Assembly: GCA_029964075.1 (NCBI GenBank)
Contig: CM057136.1
Coordinates: 6,510,001-6,574,000, forward strand
Reading direction: 5' to 3'
Source of the DNA: Patiria pectinifera
Lineage: Eukaryota > Echinodermata > Asteroidea > Valvatida > Asterinidae
Length of the DNA stretch: 64,000 nt
Shown here: positions 34,508 through 46,000 of the stretch, in pieces
Position numbering within the stretch: the first letter of the stretch is position 1
How the letters are laid out: the number at the start of each line of letters is the position of its first letter
Program-made: the position numbers and the translations under genes
Notes under the pieces: model-generated
The model's database searches: none
What the model saw: only the letters and a program-made list of their open reading frames with translations
Told to the model about the DNA's origin: nothing

Positions 34508-34795
34508 GGCTGATGACCGTAATACCATGTAAAATTCTGCTAAATCCACTTTGAAAGTCTGCCAAATCACCCTGTTTAATATTGTTGTTCCATTGTGCAA
34601 GGGTTTGTTTTAAGGATCTTTCAAAAAATGAAGGTTTTTTAAACCAAATGTGCCATATTTCTTTCCAATCTTTTTCATTTTCCTTCATCTTCATAATTCT
34701 GCCGAAAACAATATTCTGCTGATTTTCTGTACAACTCATTTTTGTATGCAAATATTCTGTCAAATGTAGCCGGAATTCTGCTAGAACGGTCACTA
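34508..34795 (-). repeat. Diverged relative of the 31265-31829 hAT
   Basis: Minus-strand reading TAGTGACCGTTCTAGCAGAA, then CATTTGACAGAATATTTG, parallels the left end of 31265-31829; the far end has AAATTCTGCTAAATCC as in the other copy. It lies in the spacer of the MULE-like element. Confidence 0.5.
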
Positions 34796-35159
34796 TATTT
34801 TAGTAAGCGCAGATACAATAGAGTGTTTTTACTATAGACTAAAGCGTGGCTCTGTATATAGCCACGTTCACGGGTCTAAGACTGTTTATGCATATTCATG
34901 AGTTTGCGCGGGCGCGCCTGCATATTGCATACATTACAGCGCGGCCGCCATTTTGAAATCGCATGGGGGATCGCATGGGGGACGATATTTGTGGATTTTG
35001 ATGACTGATCGAAAGACGTAGCAAAATCGCTACATCGGCGGCCAACAAAATTCAGTCTTGCGATAGTACTGTACGGCCAGACGCAGTCGGGCTAGGCCGG
35101 CGCAGGCAATTTCGGACCGATTTACTGGTCTGCACCCTCATGCCTTGCGCGATCGTAAC

Positions 35160-35900
35160 CCCTGGAATAGTTCCCAGACCAAAAGATTCTTACTATTCCT
35201 GATGAATCTTAGATCAGTCATTGTGTCTGTGGCTAAAAATAAACATGACGACATTGATGACCCTTTTTCAAAGCTCGGCTTCGTTTCCGATTTCGCTTTA
35301 TCACTTTTACTTTTAGCTTTTAATTAATTAATGTTCTGATCAAATTTTTAAGTACATCACTTGCGTCGTAATATCATACAGTTATGATAAAACAGTTTGA
35401 TGTTTCTGTAAGATAACATTGACTAATTGTTGATCTGGAATCTTCAAAATTAGGCACCCAAATAGCAGCTGAATGAAGACCGAGTTTTGGAAAATCTCAG
35501 TAACGGGCGTCAAATTCAAAATTGTACATGACGCAGCAAAAAGTTCGCCCATACGATCCGAGTATATTTGATGCACAAAATCGTCGCTGAATTTCAAGTT
35601 TTCTAAATGAAAGCAATGAATATTAATTATCTACCCATTTAAAAAAAAATTAATAAGCAAACAGCAGTTAATTAAACCTATATTATATTCGGAAATACTC
35701 GGGCGCTATCCGATTGCCGACGAAACGAATTCGGCAAACTTCGAAAATTTTCGGAAAAAGGAGGAATTCCTCCCGTTTAAGTCACGTGACGTAAATTGTA
35801 ATACAATGTACATGTATTAGTATTACCGGAGGCTACCTGACCTAAGATTCATCAGGAATAGTCAGAATCTTTTGGTCTGGGAACCAGACTACCCCTGGAA
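35160..35900 (-). mobile_element. Uninterrupted copy of the TTCCTGATGAATCTTA-ended repeat
   Basis: Inverted ends: TTCCCAGACCAAAAGATTCT and TACTATTCCTGATGAATCTTAG at the left, and their inverses at the right, about 50 bp in all. It supplies empty sites for the hAT insertions at 18435 and 30635. No coding capacity. Confidence 0.75.
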
Positions 35901-35969
35901 TTGTGTAATTTAAATATAACAAAATACGGTACATTATAATTAGGGCTGCAGTTTATCCGTTTTACGACT

Positions 35970-36621
35970 GCGCAATAGTCGTAGCCTTGTTGCCATTTAG
36001 TGATTGGACAATTAACGACGTTGAAGTGCATGTACGCAAGTACGACATACGGTACTATGTACACGTATGGGTCCTGCATGTACATGTGTACATGTTCATC
36101 GTACAAGACCAGATTCTGCAGGATTTTCTGTGACACATTTCGTTCACCGTGATACAGAAAGGGGGAAAGGAAAAACTTTATCATTTCACAAACCCTAGGC
36201 CTACTATGTATACATGTATGTATATCTTGATATTTAAATGAACATTGCAAGCTATCTGCAATGATTTATTGGACATTAATTTTGTGGATAAACTGTGGGA
36301 ATGGAAGAATTACTTCTATCGTTAAAAAAACTTATTTTACGAAAACATTATTTCACGAATGTAAATTTATTAATTATAGATCATTTGGGAAATTGGAAAT
36401 CTATTTTCTTTATGAATTATGATGTTCATTTATGAAAACAGACCGTCACTAAAATGATTCTGAAAGTATTGTATACTGAGTTCGGATCCCAGGTACGCAA
36501 GCAGCGCTACTTGCGACCGCGCTTGCAGCATAGCGACTTGCACTGGAGATATGAAGACACCATCAAACGAATGTCGTTCATCGTCCAATCACAAAATGGC
36601 AACAAGGCTAGACTATTGCGC
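35970..36621. mobile_element. Inverted-repeat element with ~48-bp ends
   Basis: GCGCAATAGTCGTAGCCTTGTTGCC and on to GTGATTGGAC (35970-36018) is inverted at 36573-36621 with few mismatches. The open frame 36454-36786 runs through the right end and is therefore not a trusted gene. Confidence 0.6.
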
Positions 36622-36831
36622 AGTGTTTTACGTGCCGACGCCATCTTTAAAATGTTAAAAGTTGTGATTTTGAAGAATCAATCCTTTCAAACACAACGTT
36701 TGGACATTGTGTTAATTAGCAAAGATTTGTATTCGTGCCTTTACAACCACGGACACAGGGTTTTTTTTAGCGAAGAACGCGGCTGACATAATCCATATCG
36801 TAGAAGGGTGTCTGTATAAGGACAAACTTAC

Positions 36832-36945
36832 TTGGTAAACCAGTGGCAGTGCCATCCACCCACTTCTGAAAATGCTTCACCACCAGTGCCGTCTCTTTTT
36901 GCGACCACTTGATGTATTCCTTTCTTTTTCTGGTCACATTTGAAC
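36832..36945 (-). CDS. Probable exon 3 (SANT/Myb-like) of the tyrosine-recombinase gene
   Basis: Minus-strand exon with acceptor CAAG|GT at 36945 and strong donor CAA|GTAAGT at 36832. It encodes 37 full codons including TRKRKEYIKWSQKETALVV and KHFQKWVDGTATGLP. The pattern KWS..ET..V..HF..WV resembles the small Myb/SANT-like segment found at the C-terminus of related zinc-finger/recombinase-like proteins of fish and invertebrates (family recollection, not computed). The phase (needs two bases to finish a Gly codon) fits exactly the donor phase of the big exon at 43029. Further exons should follow because the donor is intact, but I could not place them. Confidence 0.6.
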
Positions 36946-37694
36946 CTTGAACATGAAGGGTGATAAAATTGTTTGTTTTTTATAGTGAAATATGTTTTGG
37001 TCTAAAAAAAAAACAAGCCCTCTTGAAGAAAATAATACGATTGCTCAATACTAGTGGATGTCCTATCAGTCTAACTATCAGTCTCTAACATGACTTTATA
37101 ACGTACAACATGCCATGTGTTTGTCTACCAAAATAAGTATAGTTTATTCTTATTTTTTGCAGTGTTCCATTCACCATGCAACATACCGGTAGTTGTCAAG
37201 TTCATGATCATGAGAGGATTTAAGAAGGTAAGCAGCCCGGGAGTAGCATATTTATTTTTGTAATTCAAAGTCAAACATCATTTTGTTATGCATTTTCTCT
37301 GCGCTTCATGCTACAATTTTGGTTTTATTTTATGAAATGGAGGGCATTCAAAGGCAAAGTGCTTTAATTATATGATGTACAACTTGTCTTTTTAGGTGCT
37401 TACGTTTAGCAGATACGTGTGTTTAAAGTTCGGAGGTCATGCTAATTTAAATTAGTCAAAGGTTCATTGACTCGTATCTCAAACACTAACGAGCCAAACC
37501 ACAAAAAAAACCCACAGTTTTGGAGATTCTCATAGAGACCAATCGTCACACCAAATATTGTTTTAATCTGTGAGGGTCATGTTTACAATTGTGTTGCATT
37601 GATATGGAATGACACACCCATGCCAAACATGGTTCAGTTGGTTGTAGTTTAGACATTACAGCTGATTTGATATTCAAATTATTTAAAAATGTAA
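36946..37694 (+). other. Intronic stretch with a candidate plus-strand exon (37163-37227)
   Basis: TTTTTTGCAG precedes and GTAAGC follows a 65-base segment at 37163-37227 that reads FHSPCNIPVVVKFMIMRGFKK in one open frame on the plus strand. The segment and both splice sites are preserved in the duplicate at 55612-55676. I do not know a gene it belongs to; it may be a chance match or part of an antisense transcript. Confidence 0.3.
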
Positions 37695-38300
37695 TGTCAG
37701 TCACGATGAAATTGCCCTACTGTGGAAAACTAACATTCAAGAAAATTACTTCGGGAAAGTTTCATTCAGAAAATTACACATGTACTGTGGAAAAGCGACT
37801 TAATAACAAATACATGTAGTTTGGAAAATTGACATTTTCTTTGATGGACAATAGTTGTCTTATCATAGTTTACAACTTACAAGTATATATGCATACATTC
37901 GTGTACACGTTTAAACAAGTACATGCATCAATTCGCATGCAATTTTCCATATAGAATGTAATTGCCCTGCACACTGTTTCTATAATGGTGGTTTTAGATT
38001 TAAAGATTAAGTTTTTTTCACTCTCCTCACTGACCTTGATCCATGACAGGTGGATGACTTGCAGTGTGGGGTGTTGGGGAGTGGGGGGAGCCAAGGACAT
38101 CCGCTAGATTTTGAAATAAACATGAGACATTAAAATGTACATCAAAAACGCTTGTGAATGTCGGGTTCCTACTGTAGTGTGCGTTTACTACGGTACCTAC
38201 CGGTACTAACATACATGTACATGTACTAACAATTGCTATATAGGAAAACTGACATTCAAGAAAATTAATTTGGGAAAGTTTCATTCAGACAATTACACAT
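37695..38300 (+). repeat. Repeated module, copy 1
   Basis: A unit starting about CTGTGGAAAACTAACATTC, with ATGGACAATAGTTGTC, GCATGCAATTTTCCATATAG, CTCACTGACCTTGATCCATG, and GAATGTCGGGTTCCTACTG in order. It contains a pyrimidine tract followed by CATGACAG|GTGGATGACTTG on the plus strand, and reading the other way ATCAAG|GTCAGTGAGG, so both strands show splice-like signals at the same point. Other copies: 39429-39840, 51481-51855, 58406-60240 (four in tandem), and shorter variants at 40780-41070, 52100-52590 and 62820-63175. Confidence 0.8.
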
Positions 38301-38357
38301 ATACTGTGGAAAAGCGACTTAAAAGCAAATAGTTTGGAAATTGACATTTTCTTTTAA

Positions 38358-39424
38358 CCCTAACGTACCTAAATCCATCAAAATCCACCCCCTGTTTCGG
38401 GGGATTTCGGCGGATTCAGGATACCTCCATATTAAACAAACTGGGGGATTTTGATGGACTTAGGATTCGAAGCCTAGCGGAACTGGCAGATTTTGATGGA
38501 TTCAGGATACCTCCATTTTGAGCTATTGGGGGACTTTGATGGATTCAGGATCTTAACAGTTTAACTCTTTTGCAATGTTTGTGGTCAAGTAAGTACTGCT
38601 GGCACTAGCCCTGCCAATTCTGTCACATACTGTACAAACATGTACACACATGTACTCGGTGGACTTGCATGGAGGGTCACGTGCTGGAGGAAAGATACAA
38701 ATAATGCGCGAAAACGTGACGAACGCAACGCCGTTTGCGCGCAAAGAACACCATGTGCATCGCTAATAATTATCTGTGCACATCGCGTAATACTCGGTGC
38801 GCATTTCTTGCTTCGCGCGTGTTTAGCTAGGTCACGTGCTGGAGGAAAGATACATTTAGCTCCATTACTTTACGTTAATTTGTTGCGCGTCTATGAGAGA
38901 CAACCAAAATAGCGAGATTTATCGCACAGTGACTGGGCGCGTGTGGACGCGCTGCCGATCTAGTCTTTTCATTCTATATCTATGGTTTACGGGCAGAAAC
39001 ATGCGCTAATGTCTTTCACACAAATTTTGTGCGCGAGACGTATTCACTTCGGTACTGATCCATGCTGGGGTTGCCATGCATTGGTGTATTTTGACGGATT
39101 CTATGCAACAACACACATCACAATTTTCATGCGAGCATGGTATCCTGAATCCGTCAAAATCCACCAGAAAAAATGGATTTTGAAGACTCTATGGAAAAAC
39201 ATGCTGTATTTTTTTTTATGCCACCATCATTGACCATGGTATCCTGAATCCGCCAGAATCCATCAAGACTTTTGCTGGTGGATTCTGGCGGATTCAGGAT
39301 ACCTCCAGAATCTACACTGGGGGACTCTGATGGATTCAGGATACCAGCATTTTTTGCATGACAAAATTGGTGGATATTGGCGGATTCAGGATACTTTCTA
39401 GTAAAAGAGCCCCAGGAGTTAGTG
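38358..39424. mobile_element. TTAA-targeting element (family 2), piggyBac-like ends
   Basis: Flanked by TTAA (38354-38357 and 39425-39428), beginning CCCTAACGTACC and ending with an altered GGAGTTAGTG. Subterminal zones consist of many degenerate copies of GGATTTTGATGGATTCAGGA and ATACCTCC in both orientations. The same element with an intact right end is at 41787-42902. CCCTAA ends with TTAA suggest piggyBac-type mobilisation; no transposase is encoded. Confidence 0.8.
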
Positions 39425-39428
39425 TTAA

Positions 39429-39840
39429 TGGACAATAGTTGTCACATCATTGTTTACAACTTACAAGCATGTATGCATACATGCGTGTACACGTTTAAAC
39501 ATACATACAGGTATCAATTCGCATGCAATTTTCCATATAGAATGTAATTGCCCTTCACACTGTTTCTATAATGGTGGTTTTAGATTTAAAGATTAATTTT
39601 TTTTGACTCTCCTCACTGACCTTGATCCATGACAGGTGGATGACTTGCAGTGTGGGGTGTTGGGGAGTGGGGGGAGCCAAGGACATCCGCTAGATTTTGA
39701 AATAAACATGAGACATTAAAATGTACATCAAAAACGCTTGTGAATGTCGGGTTCCTACTGTAGTGTGCGTTTACTACGGTACCTTCTGGTACTTACAGGT
39801 ACTTACAATTGCTATATTTGATGCAATCATCAAGGCTTGA
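39429..39840 (+). repeat. Repeated module, copy 2
   Basis: Same order of landmarks as at 37695-38300, starting at TGGACAATAGTTGTC and running to CTACGGTACCTTCTGG. It continues into sequence shared with 60230-60650. Confidence 0.8.
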
Positions 39841-39881
39841 GAGAAATTAAAAGGCTCATTGACCACAACAGATTGGCAAGG

Positions 39882-39946
39882 ATCTGCGGGGCTTGAACCC
39901 ACAATCATTAGGCCTGTTCTCTACTGCTAGACCATACTTGCCCCTG
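39882..39946 (-). repeat. tRNA-derived SINE head or tRNA pseudogene
   Basis: On the minus strand TGGTCTAGCAG fits the Pol III A box and GGTTCAAGCCC the B box, with a T-arm-like pairing GTGGG/CCCGC. The anticodon arm does not pair cleanly. The same sequence is at 60313-60380, copied as part of the segmental duplication. Confidence 0.55.
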
Positions 39947-40221
39947 ATAATGTACATTGTGATAACCCTAACCGACATATAGTGTATCACCAGCCGATCA
40001 TGTTGCTGAAGCTACATGTACTGTACAGTACATTAATTGCATTATCTGTAGACCATGATACAGGTACATTATCTGATAGAAATTTTACTACACTATCACT
40101 ATACATGTACCGGTAGTATCAGTCAAATTTTGTTACGTTATCGGATAGTGACACAAATTCGGAAAACATGATTGGTTGGCGATATGTTATCCGATGGTTA
40201 TTCTTTTGTAATAGCATGTAA
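39947..40221. repeat. Decayed palindromic repeat related to 3401-3600
   Basis: Contains CGACATATAGTGTATCACC, TTTTACTACACTATC, and TTGTTACGTTATCGG. A near-identical copy is at 60385-60653. Confidence 0.5.
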
Positions 40222-40582
40222 GGCCCCCCCCCTCCCCCTCAAAAAAAGTCTCCAGTTTCTGGTGTGGAACTTGCCCCAAAAGTGGTGCGGTGAGGTGGCC
40301 TTTTTTTTTTCCTTCAAACGGTGCCAGACTCACTTTAGTGCAATATATATGGGAGTCCAGAGAGGCCACATAAAGCTATACAGGTAAATACTAGATCATG
40401 GCCCCATCGAAAAACATGTCAAAATTGTGCAGCAGCAGGATTCCAGTCAAACCAGTGATATTGGCGGTTTTGAGACATCATCTTACATTGAAAAAAAAAC
40501 ACCTTTTTTAAAATTTTGCCGATGCACATGGCTACGGCGACGTGCAAGCATACCAGAAACTGGAGACTTTTTTGAAGGGGCC
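40222..40582. mobile_element. PIF/Harbinger-like MITE, TAA target duplication
   Basis: Ends GGCCCCCCCC...AAAAAAAGTCTCCAG and inverse CTGGAGACTTTTTTGAAGGGGCC, flanked by TAA (40219-40221, 40583-40585). Same family as 17716-18090. Confidence 0.8.
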
Positions 40583-41275
40583 TAATTGGAAGAAAACAGG
40601 TTTTTTTTCTCTTCAGTTTTAACCATGGGGGGGGGGTGGAATCCCCCTCCCCCTCCTGCTGTGAGGTGGTGAAAATTCAATGTAACCCGGCTCTTTTAAG
40701 GTTAAGCCTAGTTTAAAATTAAAACAAACAAAAACAAATTTTCTGTGAGTACCCCTTACGTAGAATGTACCATACATTTGAACAAGTACATGTTCACGTA
40801 TAGCCCTTACAGTTCAGAATCCCATAATTTTAATATCATTTTGCACACTCTAACATGTACCTATTGGCATGCAATTTTCCATATTGCTGTGCACTAGTAC
40901 TGTTTCTAAGATTAGATGGCAGTTTTAGATTTGAAGATGAAGTTTCTTCAATACATGTACATGTACTCTCCTCACTGACCTTGATCCATGACAGGTGGAT
41001 GACTTGCAGTATGGGGTACATGTTTGTATGCTGTTGGAAAAGAAAAGAATGAAAACTGGTACATGTAAGTATTAACATTAAGTCGTACAATAGGCTATAG
41101 ATTGCAGTACATGTACATGTACATCGTTATCTATAGAAACATGTTTGAAGCTGGGGTACGTTATTCATCATTTCATGATGTAATGTTATTGCTGATCTAC
41201 ATGGAAACACTTCACTTCAGACAAATTTCAAGTCATGTACATGTACATGTTCAGTCGACTCTTAAAGCACTCCAC
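40583..41275 (+). repeat. Segmental duplication block, copy A
   Basis: Matches 51934-52800 (copy B) and 62660-63390 (copy C) in the same orientation. Landmarks are TTCAGTTTTAACCAT, CCCCTCCTGCTGTGAG, ACCCGGCTCTTTTA, CTCACTGACCTTGATCCATG, TGGGGTACATGTTTGTATGC and TAGATTGCAGTACATGTACA. It includes the shorter module variant, whose candidate exon (GTGGATGACTTGCAGTATGG onward) ends ACAT|GTAAGT. Confidence 0.85.
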
Positions 41276-41279
41276 TTAA

Positions 41280-41782
41280 AAGGGAATATATACATTATTT
41301 GCTTTTGCTGTATTTTCAGAAATGGATGGAATTGGGAATATAGCAAATATAGTTACACAGACTTTTTTGAGGTTTTGGGTTCGAAAATGCTATAAAAACC
41401 AAGAAAAACAATCATTTTCCTGTAGTCTGGTTTCCTAACTCCATATAAAAAAACCAACAGTTTACATACATTGGGGAATTGTAAGGTCAGGGAACCAGTC
41501 TAGCTGGCTTGTACCCATTCGTAGGTGTGTAATCGATTGCAAACAAGTGCGATGGTCAATTGGGGTCAGTATTTGAAAAAAAGCCAGTTTTTTCCAACGC
41601 TGGTCGGCCGACCAGCGTTGGAAATTGATACAAAAATACCACTTTTCTTGAAAATGACAGTATACCAGGTGCCATGATTTTACAGGATGCTTTACACTGT
41701 CACTCACTAACAGTCCAGCAAGGTATTTCAAAATGATTTGGTAGTTTTATTTTTTGATGTTTGCAAATGTTGTATTTTCCCT
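41280..41782. mobile_element. TTAA-targeting transposon (family 1), back-to-back copy
   Basis: Starts AAGGGAATATATACATT after TTAA at 41276-41279 and ends GTATTTTCCCT before TTAA at 41783-41786. That right-hand TTAA is also the left flank of the family 2 element. Carries the hairpin at 41594-41621. Confidence 0.9.
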
Positions 41783-41786
41783 TTAA

Positions 41787-42902
41787 CCCTAACGTACCTA
41801 AATCCATCAAAATCCACCCCCCTGTTTCGGGGGATTTCGGCGGATTCAGGATACCTCCATATTGAACAAACTGGGGGATTTTGATGGACTCGGGATTCGA
41901 AACCTAGCGGAACTGGCGGATTTTGATGGATTCAGGATTCGAAGCCTAGCGGAACTGGCGGATTTGATGGATTCAGGATACCTCCATTTTGAGCTATTGG
42001 GGGACTTTGATGGATTCAGGATCTCAACAGTTTAACTCATTTGCAATGTTTGTGGTCAAGTAAATACTGCTGGCACTAGCCCTGCCAAGTCTGTCACATA
42101 CTGTACAAACATGTACACACATGCACTAGGTGGACTTGCATGGAGGGTCACGTGCTGGAGGAAAGATACAAATAATGCGCGAAAACGTGACAAACGCAAT
42201 GCCGTTTACGCGCAAAGAACACCATGTGCATCGCTAATAATTATGTGTGCGCATCGCGTAAATACTCGGTGCGCATTTCTTGCTTTGCGCGTGTTGAGCT
42301 AGGTCACGTGCTGGAGGAAAGATACATTTAGCTCCATTACTCTACGTTAATTTGTTGCGCGTCTATGAGAGACAGCCAAAATGGCGGAGATTTATCGCAC
42401 AGTGACTGGGCGCGTGCGGACGCGCTGCAGATCTAGTCTTTTCATTCTATAGCTATGGTTTACGGGCTGAAACATGCGCTAATGTCTTTCACACAAATTT
42501 TGTGCGCGAGATGTATTCACTTCGGTACTGATCCATGCTGGGGTCGCCATGCATTGGTGTATTTTGATGGATCATCTGCAACAACACACATCAAATTTTC
42601 ATGCGAGCATGGTATCCTGAATCCGTCAAAATCCACCAGAAATTTAGGTGATGGATTTTGAAGACTCTATGGAAAAACATGCTGTATATTTTTTTATGCC
42701 ACCATCATTGACCATGGTATCCTTAATCCGCCAGAATCCATCAAGACTTTTGCTGGTGGATTCTGGCGGATTCAGGATACCTCCAGAATCTACACTGGGG
42801 GATTCTGATGGATTCAGGATACCAGCATTTTTTGCATGACAAAATTGGTGGATATTGGCTGATTCAGGATACTTTCCAGTAAAAGAGCCCCAGGAGTTAG
42901 GG
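41787..42902. mobile_element. TTAA-targeting element (family 2), complete copy, 1116 bp
   Basis: Begins CCCTAACGTACC and ends GGAGTTAGGG, flanked by TTAA at 41783-41786 and 42903-42906. Interior closely matches 38358-39424, including CGTGCTGGAGGAAAGATACA twice and GTGACTGGGCGCGTG. Subterminal repeats of GGATTCAGGATACCTCC. Confidence 0.9.
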
Positions 42903-43028
42903 TTAAAGAGAAAAAAACAACATTTAGGCTGTATCCGCTGAGTTAATTTGTATTATAAATGAGAGTTGATGGTACAAATATCATTATTTTGTACATAATA
43001 TGCTATTATGTATGTTTACTGTACTAAC

Positions 43029-46000
43029 CTCCATCCATTTCTAGAAGCCTTTTGCCAACTTTTGTGATGGCTTCTTCAGCAAGAGGGGCCTGGTATATGT
43101 TACTATTGACCAGTGCTGAGTGGCCCATGTGTTTATAGAAGAGTGACCTCTCAGACTGAGGAACATCAAGAGAGGCGTAGATTGTGCTCCCCCGGTGGCG
43201 CATTTGTGTTGCTGTTATTCTGTCTGGAGCCTTCAGGTTCACCATGGAGCACACTTTTTTTACAGTGTGCCAGCCGGATATGTGATTCCCAGACTGTAGT
43301 GTGCTAGGAAACATATATCTGTTGCTGGGATTTATTCCAGCTGTGTTCCTGGCCTCCTTGCTTCCAATGATGGCCATGGCTGCCTGGCAGTCTGTTGGGA
43401 AAAGCACTGGGACGAGGTGGTCGTTGCCCTTGCCAGTTTGATATGTGATTTTCATTTCTGAAAACAACTGTTGTTCCACCTCGTCCACAGGATGGAACTT
43501 TTGACTGCTCAACCATGAGCCCGCCTCAGCCTCCTCCCACTCCCTCAACAACAAGCGAGCAGGCTCTCCACCTCTCCTGAAATTGAACATTGTTATTCTG
43601 CACGCTACCAGGTCTCGAAGCTTCACAAAGTCATGAGAATCCCAAAAGGTGAATTTGTCTGAAGTCATCTTGTGAATTTCATTGACTGTAAAGTCTCTGA
43701 GTGTCTTGATGTCCTGCTCGAGTGGGAGTTGTTCAGGTTTTCTCAGTTTTACCTGTCTGTGATTGTTTAGTTGGTAGGTTGCATCTCCAAAGATGAAGTT
43801 GTGATGGAGGTCTAAAACCTGGACGAACTTTTCAACTTCATCTGCATCTTTATCCCTGCTTTGTATGAGGTAAGTCCCTTTAACGATCTTAGCGGTTGTC
43901 TTCAGCAGATAAAAGACTGCATTTTTCAACCCTGCTTTGATTCCAGAGCCAGGACTGTCTTTGATGTTGCACGTGTAGTCAGTGATCGACTCCTGTAGTG
44001 TGTCAAATTGCTCTCGATCAAGCATATCAGCTGCTGTTCCAGTACCTTTGACTGGTTTGTCAAGTTCTGCATTCTTTTGGCGAAAGACAAGATACAACGA
44101 ACCAAGTCGTCTCATGTCCGATCGAACTGACCTCTTTACTTCAGCCAGCTTGTCTTGTTTCCTTTTCATTTTGTCATATAGACGCTGCCCAACCATACAA
44201 ATTATGGCATCATTGCAGCACAAGTTACCAACAACATCGTCTCTCAATCCACTGAGGATTTCATCCTTAAAACTATCCCTTACCAAATCAGGCAGAGGCT
44301 GGAGCAGAGAGGTGGAAACTGCTTTGGCACTTACTGATGTCTCCTCGGGGCAATAAAGCCTATGACTCCAGAAGTATCTGCGGCTGTAAAAACCATGGCA
44401 TTTGCCACACATTACAGTTGAAGATGGGTACTTGGTTGTCTTCTGTTGAAGGAGCTTGTCTTTGTTGTCATTGGAACTTTGCAACACTTCCTTGTTGTAC
44501 TTGTAGATGCCATCTAATCTAAGCTTCTTAAATTCGGCCGTTTGTTCCTGTTTTGGCAGCTCTGCAATGGCTTTCACTTTTTCATCGTTTTTGTGTTTTG
44601 CAACAATGTGGCGTTTCAGTTGGGTTTGGAATACACCGCAATAGGGGCAGGGTCTTGCAGGTTTCATCTTTCCTATTTTAAGAAAGAAAACAGTCTCATT
44701 TTTAGTTACCAGAATTACAAATTTAGACTTATTCTGCAGTTTGCCAAAACTTGACATGTGTATACAAAATAACATTTCCAAAGCAGCATTTATTAAGGGA
44801 ATAAATGTGTGCTCCGGAGGTTTTATCACTCTGTTTAATACCACTTAGAGTCTGGGTGCTGATAATTACCCGAGCCGGAGGTGAGGGTAATTATCAGCAC
44901 CCAGACTCTAAGTGGTATTAAACAGAGTGATAAATACCGACCGAGCACACATTTATTCCCATTCATAAATACCTTTTCGGTAAAAAAAGATCAAACAATT
45001 CGTTCAAAAAATCCTGATTTTGTTCAGCAAGTTCACTTCATGCTTTTTGAAACATCCCTCTAGCAAAATAATGGAATGTTCAGCTGGCGAGTAAGATGTA
45101 AACAAGCCTTTTATGGAGATTGACGCGCGCGTAGCATGTTCTGCGCGACATGGACGCGATGTCGCGCGGAACGCACCTGGGTCGTTGCGTTTTGAATTTA
45201 GAACTTTAAAATTCTGACTCCCTGGTAGTGTTGCGCATGCCTACGTGAGGACTGTGAACGTTCAACCAATAAAACGGTAAGAGGCACTGGATTTTTAGGA
45301 GTCCACATTTTATGTGACTCTGGAAAAGTGTTATAAGACCAGCTAGCCATGTCTTTATCATCCGTTTAAGACCGGCCACGTGACGGGCTCTCGACCAATA
45401 GGAATAGCTAAACTGTCTGAGGTATTTATGAATATGGGATCATAGGCATCAATACATTACCTAAAGAAAACAATAACAATGTCAGTGAACATTCGATGTG
45501 ACCCAGGTAATTTGATGTAATTAATAGAGTGGTGTTATGTCATGGAAATAAGCATGGTTGCGGGGCATTTGTGGTTTTTAACACTACTTTACTTGTTTTG
45601 TGAGCATTTGCTAGAAGAAAGATAGATATCAGCATGGTATGCACGGTGATATAAAAACTGTCGGGGTTGAAACATTTAATGCATAGCAACACAGCAGTTT
45701 TGTATGTGCCAAAAGTTGCAATTTTTATTGTTTCAAACTGTTGACCTTATCCTTCCCCCCCCCCCCCAACGATGTGAACAATATTTTCTTTTCCAAAGCT
45801 TACATAATCAGGCATGCAACTTTTCCTCGGATCAGCTGATTTCCTCTTTTTTTTTCACTTCCCATGTGTGCCATTGAAATTAGAAAACACTGTACAAAGT
45901 CATGGAAAGATTTGAATTTCCTCTTTTTTTGTAAGCTCCAGTTGCATGCCTGCATCATGAGATATTTATTTTTTTTCCGCAAGTTAAGATGTTTCCACTC

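Larger units (their letters stand above)
32649..35094. mobile_element. Mutator-like (MULE) element with long inverted arms and 9-bp target duplication
   Basis: Ends TAGCCCGACTGCGTCTGG and inverse, flanked by GGCCGGCGC on both sides (32640-32648, 35095-35103). Nine-base duplication and inverted arms over 100 bp are the marks of Mutator-like elements. Arms: about 33786-33895 against 35008-35110, and 34020-34125 against 34905-35015 (words TAGCGATTTTGCTACATC, CCCCCATGCGATTTCAAAA, and GCGGCCGCGCTGTAATG). The left side carries a partial duplication of the end (33684-33786 and again from 33801). A hAT sits four bases inside the left end. No transposase frame was seen, so it is non-autonomous. Confidence 0.6.
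32225..35125 (-). mobile_element. MITE of the 17303-17690 family, split by a large insertion
   Basis: The outer ends GCAGACCAGTAAAT at 32225 and ATTTACTGGTCTGC at 35112-35125 are inverted. 32255-32640 and 35104-35125 match the 17303 copy in inverse orientation. Everything from 32649 to 35094 is absent in that copy. Confidence 0.65.

Noticed and set aside
36454-36786. 110-codon plus-strand frame
   Set aside because: It runs across the inverted end of the 35970-36621 element and has no recognisable domain.
39882-39946. Functional tRNA gene
   Set aside because: A and B boxes fit, but the anticodon arm and acceptor stem do not pair properly.
43029-44672. DIRS or Ngaro retrotransposon as source of the recombinase
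   Set aside because: Those elements carry reverse transcriptase and RNase H next to the recombinase. None is seen within 20 kb, and the protein has N-terminal zinc fingers and introns.
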